64,000 bases of DNA, taken from assembly GCA_021234155.1 (NCBI GenBank), contig JAJEKV010000006.1, positions 5,865,727 to 5,929,726 of the forward strand, read 5' to 3'. The position numbers and the translations under genes were made by a program. Below are positions 59,873-64,000 of the stretch, piece after piece; within the stretch, counting starts at the first letter, position 1; the number at the start of each line of letters is the position of its first letter. The notes below the pieces were generated by a model. It had not been told where the DNA came from and made no database searches. It saw nothing but the letters and a program-made list of their open reading frames with translations. Source of the stretch: Isoetes taiwanensis (Eukaryota; Streptophyta; Lycopodiopsida; Isoetales; Isoetaceae).

Positions 59873-61921
59873 GAATTATCTTCACCTAGACTACTAACCA
59901 TTACATGCAAACAAATTACATGAACAGAGTTCGTTCAAGATAAAGACAGGACACTCACATATCCACCCTAGATTTTACTCTAGGCCACAACCAGTGCCAC
60001 TATTCTTTCCTTTTATTTCTTACGTACTCTTTTTTTCTTAAACCTAAACCTTATACAGTACAATGCTTTCATTTAGGATTTACTGTCCACTTAGATAGTG
60101 ACTTAATCATGTAAAAAAACAGAATATAGATGCTTTAGACGAGGGCCTTTTACATAACAAAAACTTGTTTTTCCACTGTAAGTATTTATAAGTCATAACA
60201 TTATATGCAATGATCAGTTTTTTTAAATTATTCCATACTGCAACTATTCAGATTTCTCTTGTAAAGAAACTTAAATCCAGCCATATTATGTTATGTCATA
60301 TCCTTCATGCAAAAAGCCTGTGTTTCTTCCTTGTTTTCATCCCAAACTATTTAAGATTGGACTGATCTCACCATCAGGTCTTCATTTATGCTGCAAACTT
60401 CATTGAAATATGAATGATTTGTATCATCCACTCTTTTAACCAAACAACCAGGAGATGTGATCGTGGTTACCTGCACCCAAACAGACCAACATTAGCAAAT
60501 ATTTGGTAATGAGGAGAGGAGTGACAGGTAAGCAATACAATCACATGGCTCTTCGCCCTTCACCTATTGTCAGGTCAAATAAGATTCAAGTTTTAACCTA
60601 TTGTACCCATTATTCTGCTGCCATCAAGCTACAACCATACTCAAACCCGCATCGCTTACCTCATTCCGAATTTTTGCGTGTGTCCCATGATTAGTCTAAG
60701 TATGCAATGCATGCAATTATCTCCTACTAAGATCTATTGCATGTACAAGTATGCAACTATGGATTTAACCAAATCAGCTTTAAGCTCATGCCCTGCAAAT
60801 ATTGCTGGCAGCCAAGAATATGCCCTTATTTTGGTCCTGCATTCCATGTAATACTATCCCAAAAAACCAAAACAGTAATATAAACCAACTATTCTATCGT
60901 ATATTCCATGTAGACTTTCTTCAATGCACAATATAGAACTCAAAATGCACTCTATCTCTCATATTCAGCCCTTGTAACTTACCCCAATAACATAATCTGC
61001 CATGTATCCTTATTTTACGATTTTTATTTTTCCAAACTGTAAGTAATAATGTTAATCATTCAAAACAGTAAAGAACCCAGATTACATAATCTATAGCTCT
61101 GCCTATTCTAAGATAGACAACTAATACATGACTTCCTAACAGATTTTATGCTATATAAGACCTGAAACGTGGCGCCCGTGCTGCTATTTGTTGGTCTTTG
61201 CTCCTTGCTTCCAGTATTGAAGCTAAATTTTCCTCCTGTGTTTGATTTGCCAAATTTCCTGAGGAAGGTTGCCCGGCCAGTTGTGCTTTGCTTTTTCTTT
61301 CCGCGGGTCTCTCATATTTACCTTTCAAAGATGTTTCTCGTAAGCACTCCTTAGCGCTCCTATGTATGTACCAATTCAAAATGTAAACTCCATTTCTTCC
61401 ACTGTAAATATCCATGGCAGCACATTCTCCCGCCGTGTCGTAATAAATGCCGTTATTATTCCATGCCTGCTTAGGCTTAAATTTTTGCAGCCACCACCGC
61501 CTATTCCGTTTGCACTCCTCAAAGGCCACACCCTTTTGTTATGTATGCTAGCCTCCTACCTTTAAAATCTGTTTAATGCTAATATCCACTAGACCCCTTT
61601 TACCATAACCTTGTCATATGCTTTAATTTTCTGCTGCCATAATGGTTAATATAAAATCATGTCTCCCTTTTGTACGCTAACCTTTTTTCATATATTTCAT
61701 ATAATATCATACCTACCCTTTATATTTTTCGATTTTTCTCCAACATTTCTTTTTATACCTGCATTTCCAAACTCCCATTTATGTATATTTGAACTCATAT
61801 CCCAAATTACATGCTGCCTTCTCGAAGGTTTTATCCCAAGGCCATTTGGAAACTTTGTTTACTGAAGTCTTTCAATCACATATCTCCATTTCCTCAACGA
61901 TCATTCACTTATGACCATTTT
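59873..61921 (-). repeat. 3' segment, copy 2 (pseudo-LTR)
   Basis: 2049 bp matching copy 1 end to end. From about 60420 to 61921 identity is near complete, apart from a cluster of small indels at 61255-61440 in the GIY-YIG-like region. The first ~550 bp are clearly more diverged from copy 1. The RT and ORF1 are not present upstream of it, so this is a truncated unit beginning at a GAA tract. Confidence 0.85.
61146..61529 (-). pseudogene. Frameshifted GIY-YIG-like frame in copy 2
   Basis: Equivalent of the 54047-54439 frame. It keeps the same ends (KFKPKQAWNNNGIYY and the ARAPRFRSYIA terminus), but indels replace the YIG half with unrelated residues. Confidence 0.45.
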
Positions 61922-61975
61922 TTCTTCTTCTTCTTCTTCTTCTTCTTCTTCTTCTTCTTCTTCTTCTTCTTCTTC
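61922..61975. repeat. (TTC)18 tract
   Basis: The 5' boundary (minus sense) of copy 2, at the same place as the internal tract at 54830-54875. Confidence 0.95.
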
Positions 61976-63363
61976 GAGTTAAGGGCGTCACTATAGCATC
62001 AAGTGCATTTCGAAATTTTTAACTGTGCTCACATAATCCAGATACAATCCAGATACAGTAAGGCAAAACGTACCTTGTAATGCTGATCTCATAAATCTAC
62101 TCTGTCACAAATATGGAAATATCAGATAATAAAAGCTTATCTTTGTGCAAGGAGCACCCATTGCATGGCATCGATCTGCATTTCTGACCCATGCACTGTA
62201 ACAAGCAGGTCATATGGGCGGCCGTTTAGGCGCCACACCTCCTCTAAGAAAAGTGCCAAACAATAATATTTACAAATGAATATGGACTATACATTATTTT
62301 AGCATAAGAAAACTTTCGTATGCTTGATTTTCCATTGTGTACAACCAAAACAAGTCCAATATGTATTAAATGCCATCGGATCCTTATCGTTGCCATATCT
62401 ATAATGTCTTAAGCTTTTTTCAAGAGCTAATAGTCACAAATAATATCAAATATAATAACCACACGTCTATTCTCAGCTTTAACATGTGTGCCTGTACAAT
62501 CACAATTATTTCAAAGCACTAAATATCTTTGTCCTTTCATATTGTAAGCTTTATATAGGAAATCCCTATTCAATCTTATCTTGGTCCTTTTCATATGCAT
62601 AAACTTTGTATATGAAATTCATATTACACCATTGTGTCATAAAATAATATATTTAAGCAATTGAGATTCACTTTAGAAACGATCTTGTAGTAGCTCTTAT
62701 TGCATTTTGCAACTTAGCATGGTCAACTCCAACCATAGGCAAGGTATTCAGCCTAATTGCACTCTAACTTTTGTAAAGATCATTCCTAGAGTTTACGACC
62801 CTAAGAAGCTAAATAGTAACCTTTACCAGCAATTTCATGGCACAATGCCACATTTCACGTAAACTCACCTTGTCTAGAAGCATAAATCCCCAGAAGGTGC
62901 ATTTAGTATTTCTACAATGTTGTTTATCTTTGTCAGATCGTAATACCATATGCAAAGTTAGAACCTTTAATTCTTTCAATCTATGTCACCTTGTAGAATA
63001 TTTATTCCCAATATGAAAGCGAATGGTCCTTCAAGAAAACTACATGTCTTAGTCAACATTTGCAAAGTTTGTATGCTCATAAATCAATTTTCATAAGCGA
63101 GACTCCATCAAATAATGGTGATGTTCATAAATAAATGCCATTAAATAATAGGCGCCATAAGCAAGTAGCCCATTTAGTATTTTGGCAGTAACGGCTCTAT
63201 AGATGCCCTTAGCCAAAATTGCACTATGCATTAAGGCAATTTGCATTTCCGAAGGCTAAATTGGCCATAAATGTATTATGAACATAAATCATATGCAAAT
63301 TTAAGATGTAAGCATATCGGCCATGACATATCGGCCATACGCCATTCTAAAATTAGAGAAGAG
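61976..63363. other. AT-rich spacer between element copies; no gene
   Basis: No open frame of note and no match to the element units. It probably is host DNA or an unrelated repeat into which copies inserted on both sides. Words CATATGCAAA, CATAAGC and GGCCATA recur loosely. Confidence 0.5.
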
Positions 63364-63532
63364 TTTCTTCTTCTTCTTCTTCTTCTTCTTCTTCTTCTTC
63401 TTCTTCTTCTTCTTCTTCTTCTTCTTCTTCTTCTTCTTCTTCTTCTTCTTCTTCTTCTTCTTCTTCTTCTTCTTCTTCTTCTTCTTCTTCTTCTTCTTCT
63501 TCTTCTTCTTCTTCTTCTTCTTCTTCTTCTTC
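63364..63532. repeat. (TTC)n / (GAA)n tract, about 56 units
   Basis: Uninterrupted TTC repeat on +, the terminal GAA tail of copy 3, comparable in length with the tract at 52611-52768. Confidence 0.95.
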
Positions 63533-64000
63533 GAATTATCTTCACCTAGACTACTAACTATTACATGCAAACAAACAGCTTACATGAACAGAGTTTGTTC
63601 TAGATAAAGACTAAGACACTCACATATCCACCCTAGATTTTACTCTAGGCCACAACCAGTGCCACTATTCTTTCCGTTTATTTCTCATGTACTCATATTT
63701 TTCATAAACCTAAGCCTTATACAACAAAATGTGTTCTTTTAGGATTAACAGCTTAATTATATAGTGACTTTATCATGTAAAAAATCCCAGAATATAGATG
63801 CATTAGACAAGGGCTTTTTGCATACCAAAAACCTGTTTTTCCATTGAAAGTATTTATAAGTCATAACAACATATGCAATGTTGATTTTTTTATTATTCCA
63901 TCTTGCTATAACTTCATTTCTATTAAAGACACTTAAATCTGACCATAAACTGTTATGTCATATCCATTATGCAAAGGAATGTGTATCTTCCATGTTTTAA
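63533..64000 (-). repeat. 3' segment, copy 3 (cut by window edge)
   Basis: Matches 52769-53235 with very few differences by eye, including the CATGCAAACAAACAGC stretch that copy 2 lacks. It continues beyond the window, so an additional unit probably lies to the right. Confidence 0.9.

Overview
The window looks like plant nuclear DNA: AT-rich, intron-bearing (GT..AG exons), one conserved plant housekeeping gene, and many retroelements. Abundant LINEs, a Penelope-type reverse transcriptase and an HUH-endonuclease gene, with sparse genes, fit a seed-free plant such as a fern better than a compact angiosperm genome. The taxon is an inference, not something read directly. I found no tRNA, rRNA, CRISPR or bacterial-style operon.

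The only clearly intact cellular gene is a seven-exon CFIm25 (NUDT21-like, pre-mRNA 3'-end processing) gene at 12.06-13.94 kb on +. Several others are gene relics with nonsense codons, frameshifts or lost splice sites: a SAM-dependent methyltransferase of the EEF1AKMT4 type (17.4-18.0 kb, -), a possible C2-domain protein (18.1-18.7 kb, -), an alpha-kinase (35.4-36.1 kb, -), and a plant AAA ATPase (36.7-37.9 kb, +). A disrupted + strand locus at 38.1-44.8 kb has a ParB/sulfiredoxin-like segment and a DNA-methyltransferase-like C-terminus.

Layout. 0-3 kb: direct repeats, a 5'-truncated LINE with a 12-bp target-site duplication, and a near-perfect 57-bp inverted repeat. 3-8.8 kb: small tandem repeats and a decayed HUH (Replitron-like) endonuclease gene at 7.2-8.0 kb. 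8.8-12 kb: no supported gene. 12-15 kb: CFIm25 and a Tourist-like MITE. 15-19.8 kb: minisatellites, gene relics and a copia-type LTR edge. 19.8-26.3 kb: an almost full-length L1-type LINE (-), split by a fragment of a second LINE family. 26.3-31 kb: LTR-like and low-information DNA, a proline-rich repeat reading frame, and an array of palindromes. 31.1-34.6 kb: a longer decayed copy of the second LINE family; a third copy lies at 43.6-44.4 kb on +. 38.36-41.19 kb: a very young non-autonomous LTR element whose two 351-bp LTRs look identical, inserted in the ParB/methylase locus. 45-52.6 kb: a Helitron helicase relic and broken Ty3/gypsy pieces in both orientations.

52.6-64 kb is the most unusual part. 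On the minus strand it holds a head-to-tail series of units, each ending in the same sequence followed by a (GAA)n tract. One unit is long and carries a 541-codon ORF1, a probable intron, and an intact 696-codon Penelope-like reverse transcriptase. A GIY-YIG-like reading frame may follow. Two flanking partial copies act as pseudo-LTRs. The two open frames, the probable intron and the GAA-bounded tandem layout make this the best candidate for a little-described element.
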